A DNA stretch of 64,000 nucleotides from Photobacterium profundum (GCF_003026285.1 NZ_PYOD01000015.1:50372-114371), one strand, 5' to 3'. Counted from the stretch's first letter, positions 25,152-34,500 are shown. The notes: generated by a model not told the origin, from the letters alone. A program made the numbers and translations.

Positions 25152-25355
25152 ATGAGTGAGCAAAGTAAACCTAATGAAAGCCGTCGCCAATTGTTGAAAA
25201 ACATTGGTTTAGGCATGGCAGTAAGCGCTGTTGCTGCTGGCACAACAACGGCTGCTCATGCTGCGGTTGATAAGCAAGACGATAGCAAAAAAGAAACCCA
25301 AACTACCGGCTATCACGAAACTCAGCATGTTCGTGATTACTACGAAACCTTGTAA
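25152..25355 (+). CDS. Small twin-arginine signal protein of the formate dehydrogenase region
   Basis: This 67-residue protein has the twin-arginine motif SRRQLLKN at residues 10-17, a hydrophobic stretch with AHA cleavage-like end, then a charged tail with HETQHVRDYYETL. It matches the small TAT-target proteins that precede formate dehydrogenase alpha subunits (formate_TAT family). ATG at 25152 has AAGGAG upstream; 12 bp separate it from fdhA. The mature part is only about 30 residues. Its function is unknown; it may be an extra structural or targeting subunit. Confidence 0.85.
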   Translation: MSEQSKPNESRRQLLKNIGLGMAVSAVAAGTTTAAHAAVDKQDDSKKETQTTGYHETQHVRDYYETL

Positions 25356-25367
25356 GCGGAGCTTTAA

Positions 25368-28223
25368 ATGAAATTAACAAAACGTTCCGATAATGTAAGC
25401 AAGGACGAAAACCAATTAGGTATTTCTCGTCGTTCCTTTATTCGTAATACGTCACTCGCTGCTGCAGGTGGCGTTGCTGGTGCCAGCATGTTTGCTCCTG
25501 GCATGATGAAAAAAGCAGAAGCTAAAATTGTCGACCCTACATCGCCAGTTGAAATTAAACGTACCATTTGTTCTCACTGTTCTGTTGGTTGCGGCATTTA
25601 TGCGGAAGTACAGGAAGGTGTATGGACAGGGCAAGAGCCTGCTTTTGACCACCCATTCAATGCGGGCGGTCACTGTGCAAAAGGTGCTGCGCTGCGTGAG
25701 CACGGTCATGGCGCTAAGCGTATTAAATATCCAATGAAGTTAGTCGACGGAAAGTGGATAAAACTTAGCTGGGAACAAGCATTAGACGAAGTCAGCAAAC
25801 AAGTGCTAAAGATTCGTGAAGAATCAGGCCCCGATTCTGTTTATTGGTTAGGTTCAGCAAAACATAACAACGAGCAAGCGTATTTATTCCGTAAAATGGT
25901 GTCGATGTGGGGGACTAACAATGTCGATCACCAAGCACGTATTTGTCACTCTACTACAGTAGCCGGTGTTGCAAACACGTGGGGCTACGGTGCGATGACA
26001 AACTCGTTGAACGACATGCATAACTGTAAGTCTATTTTATTTATCGGTTCGAACCCTGCTGAAGCACACCCTGTTGCTATGCAGCACATCTTGATCGCAA
26101 AAGAGAAGAACAGCTGTAAGATTGTAGTTGCCGATCCGCGTCGTACTCGTACGGCTGCAAAATCTGACCACTATGTTTCATTACGCCCAGGTTCTGACGT
26201 TGCTTTCGTTTGGGGTGTGTTGTACCACATCTTTAAAAACGGCTGGGAAGATAAAGAGTTTATTCGTCAACGTGTCTACGGTATGGAAGACGTACGAAAA
26301 GAAGTGGCAAAATGGGCACCTGCTGAAGTTGAACGTGTTTCTGGTGTTCCAGAAGCTGATGTTTATGAAACAGCAAAATTGCTCTCTGAAAATCGCCCTG
26401 GCTGTGTAGTTTGGTGTATGGGTGGTACTCAGCATACTACTGGTAATAACAATACACGTGCTTACTGTATTCTTGAGCTTGCTCTAGGCAATATGGGTAA
26501 GTCTGGCGGTGGTGCTAATATTTTCCGTGGTCATGATAACGTTCAAGGCGCGACTGACTTTGGCGTACTATCTGATAACTTACCAGGTTACTACGGCCTT
26601 TCTGAAGGGGCATGGAAACACTGGGCAGGCGTGTGGGATGTTGATTACGAATGGCTAAAAGGCCGCTTCGATCAAGCGGATTACCGCGGTAAAAAGCCAA
26701 TGAACCATGCCGGTATTCCAGTATCTCGTTGGATCGATGGCGTACTTGAAAATAAAGATAACATTGAGCAAAACGATAATATTCGTGCAATGTTCTATTG
26801 GGGGCACGCTGTAAACTCACAAACACGTGGTCCTGAAATGCGCACTGCAATGGGTAAACTGGATATGATGGTTATCGTCGATCCGTACCCAGGTGTTGCT
26901 GCTGTTATGAACGGCCGTACAGATAACGTGTATTTACTACCGGCAACGACACAGTTTGAAACAACGGGTTCTGTAACAGCAACAAACCGTTCAATTCAGT
27001 GGCGTGATCAGGTAATTGAGCCGTTATTTGAATCTAAAGCTGACCATGAAATCATGTTTAGATTATCGCAAAAGCTAGGCTTATCCGATCAGCTATTTAA
27101 GAATATTAAAGTAGAAAATAATATCCCCGTTATTGAAGATATTACCCGTGAATACAACAAAGGTATGTGGACAATTGGCTATACAGGTCAAAGCCCTGAA
27201 CGTCTTAAAACACACCAACAAAACTGGCATACCTTCCACAAAACGTCGCTAGAAGCTGAAGGCGGTGTGGTTGATGGCGAAACTTATGGTCTCCCTTGGC
27301 CATGTTGGGGTACGCCAGAAATGAAGCACCCTGGTACACATATTCTTTACGACACATCGAAAACAGTCGCGCAAGGTGGTGGTAACTTCCGTGCCCGCTT
27401 TGGTGTAGAGCGTGAAGGTGAAAGTTTACTGGCAGTCGATAGCTATTCACTCGGTTGTGAGCTTGAAGGTGGTTTTCCTGAATTCACTGATAAGTTATTG
27501 AAACAACTTGGTTGGTGGGATGATTTAACCGACGCAGAAAAAGCAAAAGCAGAAGGTAAAAACTGGAAAACAGATGTTTCTGGTGGTATCCAACGTGTTG
27601 CAATTAAACACGGCTGTATTCCTTTTGGTAATGCAAAAGCGCGTTCTGTTGTATGGACTTTCCCTGATGCTGTGCCTATTCACCGTGAGCCGTTGTACAC
27701 GCCACGTCGTGATCTGGTTGCTGATTATCCTACGTGGAATGACAGTGAAGCAATGTTCCGTCTACCTACATTCTATAAGTCAATTCAGGATAAAGATGTC
27801 TCGGGTGAATACCCAATGATTCTAACATCTGGTCGTCTGGTTGAATACGAAGGTGGTGGTGATGAAACCCGTTCAAACCCTTGGCTTGCTGAACTACAAC
27901 AAGAAATGTATGTAGAAGTAAACCCTAAGGATGCGAATGACCTTGGTTTCCGTGATGGCGATATGGTTTGGGTTGAAGGTGCAGAGAAAGGCCGTATTCA
28001 CGTTAAAGCGATGGTTACTCGTCGTGTGAAGCCGGGCTTGGCATTTCTTCCATTCCACTTTGGTGGTTACTTTGAAGGTGAAGATCTTCGTGGTAATTAC
28101 CCCGAAGGCTCTGCACCGTATGTGTCGGGTGAATCAGCGAACATTGCAACAACATACGGTTATGACCCTGTAACACAAATGCAGGAAACCAAAGTAACCC
28201 TATGTAAAATATCTAAAGCGTAA
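25368..28223 (+). CDS. fdhA: Formate dehydrogenase, catalytic alpha subunit (Cys-type)
   Basis: This 951-residue molybdopterin oxidoreductase carries a twin-arginine signal (SRRSFIRN, 20-27) and is exported folded to the periplasm. A 4Fe-4S motif follows: Cys68, Cys71, Cys75 and Cys103. The metal ligand is Cys193 in QARICHSTTVAG, where E. coli FdnG has selenocysteine. The segment GGANIFRGHDNVQGATD and a C-terminal molydopterin dinucleotide-binding domain follow. It oxidises formate to CO2 and passes electrons to the Fe-S subunit encoded 12 bp downstream. Length is normal. Confidence 0.95.
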   Translation: MKLTKRSDNVSKDENQLGISRRSFIRNTSLAAAGGVAGASMFAPGMMKKAEAKIVDPTSPVEIKRTICSHCSVGCGIYAEVQEGVWTGQEPAFDHPFNAGGHCAKGAALREHGHGAKRIKYPMKLVDGKWIKLSWEQALDEVSKQVLKIREESGPDSVYWLGSAKHNNEQAYLFRKMVSMWGTNNVDHQARICHSTTVAGVANTWGYGAMTNSLNDMHNCKSILFIGSNPAEAHPVAMQHILIAKEKNSCKIVVADPRRTRTAAKSDHYVSLRPGSDVAFVWGVLYHIFKNGWEDKEFIRQRVYGMEDVRKEVAKWAPAEVERVSGVPEADVYETAKLLSENRPGCVVWCMGGTQHTTGNNNTRAYCILELALGNMGKSGGGANIFRGHDNVQGATDFGVLSDNLPGYYGLSEGAWKHWAGVWDVDYEWLKGRFDQADYRGKKPMNHAGIPVSRWIDGVLENKDNIEQNDNIRAMFYWGHAVNSQTRGPEMRTAMGKLDMMVIVDPYPGVAAVMNGRTDNVYLLPATTQFETTGSVTATNRSIQWRDQVIEPLFESKADHEIMFRLSQKLGLSDQLFKNIKVENNIPVIEDITREYNKGMWTIGYTGQSPERLKTHQQNWHTFHKTSLEAEGGVVDGETYGLPWPCWGTPEMKHPGTHILYDTSKTVAQGGGNFRARFGVEREGESLLAVDSYSLGCELEGGFPEFTDKLLKQLGWWDDLTDAEKAKAEGKNWKTDVSGGIQRVAIKHGCIPFGNAKARSVVWTFPDAVPIHREPLYTPRRDLVADYPTWNDSEAMFRLPTFYKSIQDKDVSGEYPMILTSGRLVEYEGGGDETRSNPWLAELQQEMYVEVNPKDANDLGFRDGDMVWVEGAEKGRIHVKAMVTRRVKPGLAFLPFHFGGYFEGEDLRGNYPEGSAPYVSGESANIATTYGYDPVTQMQETKVTLCKISKA

Positions 28224-28235
28224 GGAGTCATTCAG

Positions 28236-28853
28236 ATGGCACGTATGAAATTTCTTTGTGACTCTAAGCGTTGTATCGAGTGCAATGGTTGTGTTACCGC
28301 ATGTAAGAACGAAAACGATGATGCATTAGAGTGGGGGATTCAACGTCGACGCGTTGTAACCCTTAATGATGGTGAACCCGGTGAAACGTCTATCTCCGTT
28401 GCTTGTATGCATTGTTCCGATGCACCATGTATGGCGGTTTGTCCTGCTGATTGTTTCGAGCAAACTGAAGACGGTATCGTTCGTCACGATAAAGATCTTT
28501 GTATCGGTTGTGGCTACTGCTTGTTTGCTTGTCCATTTGGTGCACCTCAGTTTCCTAAAGAGGATGCTTTTGCTGAACGAGGCAAAATGGATAAGTGTAC
28601 TTTCTGTGCTGGCGGCCCAGGCGTTGAGCCTGGCTCGATTGAAGAGAAACAAAAATACGGTGCAAACCGTATTGCAGAAGGCAAGCTGCCTATGTGTGCA
28701 TCGCTTTGTTCTACAAAAGCCTTGCTAGCAGGTGATGCAGCTAAAATCTCTGACGTCTTCCGTGAGCGTGTAGTTGCACGTGGTGCGAAAGAGGCGGGTT
28801 GGGCTAATGTTGATGATCTTGCATACGATGCAAGTAAAGAACAAAAAGCCTAA
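28236..28853 (+). CDS. Formate dehydrogenase iron-sulfur (beta) subunit
   Basis: This 205-residue protein holds four 4Fe-4S motifs in the order seen in respiratory dehydrogenase beta subunits: CIECNGCVTACK (13-24), CMHCSDAPCMAVCP, CIGCGYCLFACP and CTFCAGGPG with a late CASLC. It would carry electrons from the catalytic subunit to the cytochrome b. It starts after a strong AAGGAG site and has no own signal, so it is exported with the alpha subunit. Unlike E. coli FdnH it lacks the C-terminal membrane anchor. Confidence 0.93.
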   Translation: MARMKFLCDSKRCIECNGCVTACKNENDDALEWGIQRRRVVTLNDGEPGETSISVACMHCSDAPCMAVCPADCFEQTEDGIVRHDKDLCIGCGYCLFACPFGAPQFPKEDAFAERGKMDKCTFCAGGPGVEPGSIEEKQKYGANRIAEGKLPMCASLCSTKALLAGDAAKISDVFRERVVARGAKEAGWANVDDLAYDASKEQKA

Positions 28854-28997
28854 TTTCTTATTTGAATCGCTCGTTTGTGTGTAACAGCACACGGGCGATC
28901 CACTGTAGAAAGATGATATAAAAATAATGAAATCAGCATGTAGTCACAAAGCTGGTTTCTTTTTACAGCTGTTTTGTATAAGCAGTTAGGAGTTTTA

Positions 28998-30074
28998 ATG
29001 ACTAAGCGAATCCTACGTTGGTTCACTTTATTGGTTACTGCATTTATGCTGACGTTTACTTTGTCGGCAATAGCCAGTGAAGAGTCGAACCAAAACACAA
29101 ATAATGAGCGCTTAGGTGAATCTGTCATTAAAGGTGAAATGGCAGGTTTCGCTGGCGCTGACTATTGGCGCGCGGTCAAGAATGGTCAAGAAGGGACAAC
29201 AACATCAAAATCACCAGAGCATGGTGTATTGATCAGTGTTCCCGGACAGACGTGGTACATTCTGAAAGAAAAGTGGATGTCACCGTTAGGCGCATTGGCT
29301 ATCTTCGGTAGCCTTGCAATGGTTGCACTCGCGTACGTCACTATTGGCCCTTTGAAGCTAAGTAAACCTAAAACTGGTCGTAAAATTAAGCGCTGGAGCC
29401 GTATGGATCGAGCCTTACACTGGAGCATGGCGTTTACGTTCTTAACGTTAGCATTCAGTGGATTAACACTGGTTTATGGTAAGCATTTCATTAAACCCAT
29501 AGTGCCATCAGAAATATGGGGTTGGGTTATTTATGCCGCGAAGCAATACCATAATTACATAGGGCCTATCTTTGCTATCTTATTGTTTACCGTTTTAATT
29601 AAGTGGTGGCGTAAGAGTATAGTTAACAAAGTAGATATAGAATGGTTTATGAAACTAGGCGGAATGGTAGGTAAGCATAAAGGCAAGCATCCATCCGCTG
29701 GATTTTCTAATGGTGGTGAAAAGGTCATTTTTTGGTTGCTGATTTGGTTTGGACTGTTTATTGCTGTAAGTGGGTTTGTATTAGATTTCCCTATATTCGG
29801 TCAAACACGCCGTGATATGGAATTATCTAATCTCGTGCATATGTTCTCTGCTTTAATCTTAATTTGTGGTTTTGTATTCCATATCTATATTGGACTATTT
29901 GGTATGGAAGCGGCATTAGACGGCATGATTACAGGTGAGGTCGATGAGACATGGGCGAAAGAACACCATGATTTATGGTATGACGATGTTAAAGATTTAC
30001 CTGAAAATCAGCCCGGTTATGATGAAAAAATAGATGCTGAATCGAAAGGTAAAGCAAGCCAAGATAATGTGTAA
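28998..30074 (+). CDS. Formate dehydrogenase cytochrome b556 (gamma) subunit
   Basis: This 358-residue membrane protein has an N-terminal signal or membrane segment, a periplasmic part of about 70 residues, then about four further helices carrying the haem histidines of di-haem cytochrome b556 (ALHWSMAF, QYHNYIGP, LVHMFSALILICGFVFHIYI). It would pass electrons from the beta subunit to quinone. The ATG at 28998 has TAGGAG upstream. It is longer than E. coli FdnI (217 aa) because of the N-terminal part and a charged tail. It closes the operon; a terminator follows. Confidence 0.92.
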   Translation: MTKRILRWFTLLVTAFMLTFTLSAIASEESNQNTNNERLGESVIKGEMAGFAGADYWRAVKNGQEGTTTSKSPEHGVLISVPGQTWYILKEKWMSPLGALAIFGSLAMVALAYVTIGPLKLSKPKTGRKIKRWSRMDRALHWSMAFTFLTLAFSGLTLVYGKHFIKPIVPSEIWGWVIYAAKQYHNYIGPIFAILLFTVLIKWWRKSIVNKVDIEWFMKLGGMVGKHKGKHPSAGFSNGGEKVIFWLLIWFGLFIAVSGFVLDFPIFGQTRRDMELSNLVHMFSALILICGFVFHIYIGLFGMEAALDGMITGEVDETWAKEHHDLWYDDVKDLPENQPGYDEKIDAESKGKASQDNV

Positions 30075-30120
30075 TAATTGACAAGTAGTTATGTAGTGCA
30101 GACATTACGAACGTGACGAG

Positions 30121-30151
30121 AAGCCGATGATTTAATTATCATCGGCTTTTT
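30121..30151 (+). terminator. Terminator of the formate dehydrogenase operon
   Basis: Arms AAGCCGATGAT (30121-30131) and ATCATCGGCTT (30138-30148) with a six-base loop, followed by TTTTATT. Confidence 0.85.
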
Positions 30152-30487
30152 ATTACCTGTCGAGTATATGAAATGCCTTTATTTATAAAGCCTTATCGTT
30201 CTGTTAGAATAAATCTAGTTGTATAGTAATAATGAAATTAGGCATTTTACTTATAAAACCCTAGCGCACTATAACTTTTTAGTTAGGAACAAATAAAACA
30301 TAGAAACCGAGCTTGTTGAAACACTTCCCCAAAAATATAAATAGCTTAAAAGTCTGAATATTAATCATTCATTAAAGAGACTGTGAGCTTGATACAGCCT
30401 TATTAGACCATTGTCGTATACGAAGTAGGTTAAACCATATAAAAACAATGGTATAAATAGTATATCGTTGCAATAAGGACAGTGAGT
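30152..30487. other. Intergenic stretch upstream of cobB
   Basis: About 335 bp of AT-rich sequence between the fdh terminator and cobB. No coding frame or clear operator seen; it must hold the cobB promoter. Confidence 0.45.
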
Positions 30488-31204
30488 ATGCTTTTTCCCT
30501 ACCGTAATATTGTCATTTTAACTGGTGCGGGTATTTCTGCGGAGTCTGGAATCAGAACATTTAGAGATCAAGATGGTTTATGGGAGAACCATCATATTGA
30601 AGATGTCGCAACGCCAGAAGGATACCGTCGCGATCCTAGTTTAGTCCAAAATTTTTATAATCTACGTCGTCAACAATTAGAAAGTGGAACTGTATCACCC
30701 AACGCAGCCCACCTTGCTTTATCTAAGCTTGAAGCCAAACTTGATGGCACTGTTACGATTGTCACGCAAAATATCGACAATTTGCACGAGATGGCAGGCA
30801 GCGAAAATGTTATACATATGCATGGTGAATTATTAAAAGCACAATGCAGCGGTACAGGGCAGAGCATTCAGTGGCAAGGTGATATAAAGTTAGATGACCA
30901 TTGTCATTGCTGTCAAATCCCTTCACCTTTACGGCCTAACGTTGTGTGGTTTGGTGAAATGCCTATCGGAATGGAGCGCATACATGATGCGTTACTAAAA
31001 GCGGATTTGTTTATTTCGATTGGTACGTCTGGTGCTGTATACCCTGCTGCAGGGTTTGTTCATGAAGCTGCAATGCACGGTGCGCATACCATCGAATTGA
31101 ACTTAGAACCGAGCGAAGTTCAAAGCGAGTTTGCTGAAAAGCGTTATGGACCAGCGTCGAAATTGGTACCGGAATTCATCGACGAAATATTAAGTGCCAA
31201 ATAG
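30488..31204 (+). CDS. cobB: Sirtuin NAD-dependent protein deacylase CobB
   Basis: This 238-residue Sir2 protein shows GAGIS (13-17), the QNIDNLH motif, catalytic His112 in HMHGE and zinc cysteines (Cys120 and the CHCC group at 139-142). Tyr57 and Arg60 in NFYNLRR give the YxxR signature of class III sirtuins, so desuccinylation as well as deacetylation is predicted. It would control enzymes such as acetyl-CoA synthetase. The ATG at 30488 suits the AAGGA site better than the GTG six bases earlier. Confidence 0.92.
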   Translation: MLFPYRNIVILTGAGISAESGIRTFRDQDGLWENHHIEDVATPEGYRRDPSLVQNFYNLRRQQLESGTVSPNAAHLALSKLEAKLDGTVTIVTQNIDNLHEMAGSENVIHMHGELLKAQCSGTGQSIQWQGDIKLDDHCHCCQIPSPLRPNVVWFGEMPIGMERIHDALLKADLFISIGTSGAVYPAAGFVHEAAMHGAHTIELNLEPSEVQSEFAEKRYGPASKLVPEFIDEILSAK

Positions 31205-31231
31205 TATTTGTTCTTGCTGTATTTATCTTAT

Positions 31232-31261
31232 AAAAAAGAGGCTCATAAGAGCCTCTTTTTA
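31232..31261. terminator. Bidirectional terminator between cobB and potD
   Basis: Arms AAAAAAGAGGCT (31232-31243) and AGCCTCTTTTTA (31250-31261) with a six-base loop give A- and T-runs on either side; it serves the convergent genes. Confidence 0.85.
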
Positions 31262-31300
31262 TTTTATGCGTCATATCTTAAAGCAATTATCGCAAGTCAA

Positions 31301-32344
31301 TTACTGACCAGCTTTTAGCTTTTGGTAATACTCTTCATAAATTGTATTTGCTGTACCAACATTATCTTGCCATTCACCCGCATCAAGTACGTCTTGTGGT
31401 GGGAAGATATTTTGATCATTAACAAATTCAGCAGGTAATAGCTTTTTAGCTGTTGCTACTGGTGTAGGGTAGCCGATTTCGACGGCAATTTTTGCTGCGT
31501 TTTCTGGACGAAGTAAGAAGTCGATCATCTTATGAGCTGCTTCTGTATTTTTCGCTTTGGCTGGAATAGACAAACTATCCATCCAGAAAATAGCACCTTC
31601 TTTCGGCCATACGATATCAATTGGCGCACCTTCAAGACGCGCCATATATGCAGAGCCGTTCCATAACATACCCAGTGACGTTTCACCTGCCATGTATGGG
31701 TTTGCAGGGTAGTCAGAGTTGAATACTAATACGTTTGGCATTAGTTTTTTCAATTCTTCGTATGCTGCTTTAATTTCTTCAGGGTTCGTAGTGTTAGCTG
31801 AATAGCCTAATTTACGAAGGGCAATGTGGAAGAACTCACGCGAGTCATCCATCATCATTAATTGACCTTCCCATTTAGGGTCCCAAAGATCTGCCCAACC
31901 GCTAACTTCAGACTTATCCATCATATCGGTGTTAACACCAATACCTGTTGCGCCCCAAATATATGGAATAGAGTAGTCGTTATTAGGATCAAAAGGCTTG
32001 TTCAAGAAATTAGGATCAAGATCTTTAAAATGTGGCAGCTTCGTTCTATCAATTTTTTGTAGCATACCTTCAGAATGCATCTTAGATACATAATACGTTG
32101 ATGGTACGATTAGGTCATAACCTTCGCCAAATGTTTTAAGTTTAGCGTACATGGTTTCATTTGATTCGTAAGTCGAATAAATAACTTTAATGCCAGTTTC
32201 TTTCGTAAACTGTTCTAGCACTTCCGACGGAATATACTCAGACCAATTGTAGAAATACAGTTCTTCATCTGCTGCCATCGCGACATTAGTAAACATTGCA
32301 GCAGCACAGATGCCGCTGGTCATTAAAGAGGACCATTTTTTCAT
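31301..32344 (-). CDS. potD: Spermidine/putrescine-binding periplasmic protein, second copy
   Basis: This 347-residue solute-binding protein has a Sec signal (MKKWSSLMTSGICAAAMFTN) and PotD-type segments: YFYNWSEYIPSEVLEQFTKE, KVIYSTYESNETMYAKLKT, IPYIWGATGIGVN and GAIFWMDSLSIPA. It would deliver polyamines to PotABC. It is the distal gene of the pot cluster and about two-thirds identical by eye to the next gene, so they are tandem duplicates that may differ in polyamine preference, as with PotD1/PotD2 of V. cholerae. A TAGGAG site lies upstream. Confidence 0.9.
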   Translation of the reverse strand: MKKWSSLMTSGICAAAMFTNVAMAADEELYFYNWSEYIPSEVLEQFTKETGIKVIYSTYESNETMYAKLKTFGEGYDLIVPSTYYVSKMHSEGMLQKIDRTKLPHFKDLDPNFLNKPFDPNNDYSIPYIWGATGIGVNTDMMDKSEVSGWADLWDPKWEGQLMMMDDSREFFHIALRKLGYSANTTNPEEIKAAYEELKKLMPNVLVFNSDYPANPYMAGETSLGMLWNGSAYMARLEGAPIDIVWPKEGAIFWMDSLSIPAKAKNTEAAHKMIDFLLRPENAAKIAVEIGYPTPVATAKKLLPAEFVNDQNIFPPQDVLDAGEWQDNVGTANTIYEEYYQKLKAGQ

Positions 32345-32388
32345 TATGTTGTTGCTCCTAACAAACAGGAATATCGAGAGTGCTCTCT

Positions 32389-32404
32389 AGCGGTATATAC
32401 CGCT
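32389..32404. promoter_or_regulatory. Perfect 16-bp palindrome upstream of the distal potD
   Basis: AGCGGTATATACCGCT lies 45-60 bp before the start codon of the distal potD, in the 240-bp gap between the two copies. It could be an operator or an mRNA processing stem. Confidence 0.4.
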
Positions 32405-32530
32405 TCTCCTAATAAAATGGAAAAACATATCAACGATTTAACGTTAAATGATATTTCCGTTTTAGTGTAATTAAAACAAGGGGTAATTATAGCAGATCTA
32501 TAAAGCTAACGTCTTAAGTTAGCGATTATA

Positions 32531-32567
32531 AAGGCAATCAAATCTACTTATATAAACTGATTGCCTT
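32531..32567 (-). terminator. Hairpin after the proximal potD
   Basis: Arms AAGGCAATCA (32531-32540) and TGATTGCCTT (32558-32567) enclose a 17-base loop. On the minus strand the following sequence is TATAATCG, a weak T-tract, so it may only attenuate read-through into the distal potD or protect the message. Confidence 0.4.
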
Positions 32568-32584
32568 GCTTAAATCTTCAGAAA

Positions 32585-33616
32585 TTACTGGCTAGCTTTT
32601 AGTTCAAGAAAGTAATTTTCATAGCGGATGTTCATATCGCCAACTGCATCTTGCCACTCACCACGATCTAAATCTTCTTGTGGTGGGAAAAGAGTAGGGT
32701 CGTCTTTGTATTTTGCGTTAGATGCTTTAACCGCTGTTAAATAACCGGTTTCTTCAGAGATTTTCGCTGCAATCTCAGGGCGAAGCAAAAAGTCGATCAT
32801 TTTATGAGCGGCGTCAACATTTTGGGCATTTTTAGCTATTGCTAAGCTATCTACCCAGAAAATACCGCCTTCTTTTGGCCAAATTAACTTAATGGGTAAA
32901 CCTTCTTTTTGTGCTGCAGCTGCAGAACCATTCCAAAGCATACCTAAGCCTACTTCACCTGCTAAATAGGGTGCTGCAGGGTTATCTGAATTAAAAACTA
33001 ATACATTAGGCATCAGCTTTTTCAGCTCTTCTTTTGCTTCATCGATTTGCTTAGGATCTGTCGTATTACCTGAATAACCCAGTTTGCGTAATGCAATATG
33101 GAAGACTTCACGCGTGTCATCCATTAGCATTAATTGACCTTTGAATTCTGGATTCCATAAGTCAGCCCAGCTATCAAAATCGGTAGGATCATACATATCG
33201 GTATTTACGGCTAAGCCTGTCATTGCGACCACATGGGGCATCGAGTAATCATTATTTGGGTCAAAAGGCTTATTTAGATAGTTTTCATCTAATTCATCAA
33301 AATTGGTCAGCTTTGATTTATCAATTTTCTGCAACATACCTTCGTCACGCATCTTTGCAACGAAATATGTTGAAGGTACCACCAAGTCGTAACCTTGCGG
33401 GTGTGTTTTTAACTTAGCGTACATTGTTTCATTCGATTCGTAAGTCGAATAAATAACTTTAATACCAGTTTCTTTCGTGAACTGTTCTCGAAGTTCCGTA
33501 GAAATGTACGGCCCCCAGTTCATAAAGACTAATTCCTTATTTGCTGCGTTTGCTGTAGTAGTAAACATAGCGGCTACACATGCAGCACCAGTAAATAAAG
33601 CAGACCATTTTTTCAT
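32585..33616 (-). CDS. potD: Spermidine/putrescine-binding periplasmic protein, first copy
   Basis: This 343-residue exported protein (signal MKKWSALFTGAACVAAMFTT) has the same segments as the other copy: MNWGPYISTELREQFTKETG, STYESNETMYAKLKT, MPHVVAMTGLAVN and GGIFWVDSLAIAK. It would bind polyamines in the periplasm for the PotABC importer. It lies 113 bp downstream of potC with a hairpin and T-run between, so its mRNA level may be separated from that of the permease genes. The aromatic binding-site residues differ slightly from the second copy (WGPY versus WSEY). Confidence 0.9.
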   Translation of the reverse strand: MKKWSALFTGAACVAAMFTTTANAANKELVFMNWGPYISTELREQFTKETGIKVIYSTYESNETMYAKLKTHPQGYDLVVPSTYFVAKMRDEGMLQKIDKSKLTNFDELDENYLNKPFDPNNDYSMPHVVAMTGLAVNTDMYDPTDFDSWADLWNPEFKGQLMLMDDTREVFHIALRKLGYSGNTTDPKQIDEAKEELKKLMPNVLVFNSDNPAAPYLAGEVGLGMLWNGSAAAAQKEGLPIKLIWPKEGGIFWVDSLAIAKNAQNVDAAHKMIDFLLRPEIAAKISEETGYLTAVKASNAKYKDDPTLFPPQEDLDRGEWQDAVGDMNIRYENYFLELKASQ

Positions 33617-33647
33617 TTTTGTATCAACTCCAAAGCCCCATTGGGGA

Positions 33648-33680
33648 ATAAAAAAACAAGTGATTAATTAGATTAATCAC
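33648..33680 (-). terminator. Intercistronic terminator between potC and potD
   Basis: Stem GTGATTAAT (33660-33668), loop TAG, ATTAATCAC (33672-33680), followed on the minus strand by TTGTTTTTTT. It may give partial termination inside the pot operon. A small CCCCATTGGGG hairpin follows at 33636-33646. Confidence 0.55.
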
Positions 33681-33729
33681 CTGTGTTTAGTTGGCTAATG
33701 CCAATGATGTATTCGTTGTTAGTATAGCT

Positions 33730-34500
33730 CTATTTAATCTTATCTCTTGCCAAGAGTTGTGAACACACAACAAGGAAGAGAGATACAATCAGCATGATTG
33801 TCGCCAGTGCATTTACTTCAGGAGAAATGCCGACTTTAACCATTGAATAAATCTTCAATGGTAGAATTTCATAACTTGGGCCAGTTACAAACGAACTAAC
33901 AATAACGTCATCGAGTGATAGGGTGAAGCTTAACAACCAACCTGCAGCAACAGCCGGTTTTGCTAATGGAAGAATGATTTGCTTTAAAATCACCCACTCA
34001 CTAGCACCGAGGTCACGAGCGGCTTCTAACATCTTCACATCAAAACCTTTAAGGCGGCTATATACTGTTACTACCACGAAAGGCAGACAGAATGTGATGT
34101 GTGAAAGAAGTAGAGTTAAGAAACCCAACTGAGCACCCATTAATAAGAACAACGCTAATAGCGAAATAGCCATAACAATGTCAGGCGACATCATTACAAC
34201 AAACAACATACCGTTGACGAACTTTTTACCGCGGAACTGATAACGAAAGAGTGCTACTGCCGTCAAACTACCAATAATAGCGGCTGCCGAGGCAGAGAAT
34301 ACTGCTATCGTGATCGAGTGCCATGCTGCTTGCATCAAGCTATCATTATTGAATAATTGCTCATACCATTTAGTTGTGAAACCACCCCATTTCATACCAA
34401 ATTTGCTGGAATTAAATGAGTTCACAATTAAAATCAAAATCGGAGTATATAAAAAGGCATACACCAACGACATGAAGCCAAATTTAAAGGTACGTCCCAT
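33730..34500 (-). CDS. potC: Polyamine ABC transporter permease PotC
   Basis: This 256-residue inner-membrane protein has about six membrane segments and the EAA loop LEAARDLGASEWVILKQIILP that docks with the ATPase. The N-terminus LVYAFLYTPILILIVNSFNSSK is characteristic of PotC. Together with PotB it forms the channel for spermidine and putrescine. Its ATG overlaps the potB stop by one base, showing coupling. Confidence 0.93.
   Translation of the reverse strand: MGRTFKFGFMSLVYAFLYTPILILIVNSFNSSKFGMKWGGFTTKWYEQLFNNDSLMQAAWHSITIAVFSASAAAIIGSLTAVALFRYQFRGKKFVNGMLFVVMMSPDIVMAISLLALFLLMGAQLGFLTLLLSHITFCLPFVVVTVYSRLKGFDVKMLEAARDLGASEWVILKQIILPLAKPAVAAGWLLSFTLSLDDVIVSSFVTGPSYEILPLKIYSMVKVGISPEVNALATIMLIVSLFLVVCSQLLARDKIK

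Noticed and set aside
25368..28223. Selenocysteine in formate dehydrogenase
   Set aside because: The position that is Sec in E. coli FdnG is an ordinary Cys codon (Cys193), with no in-frame TGA; no SECIS-like element is needed.
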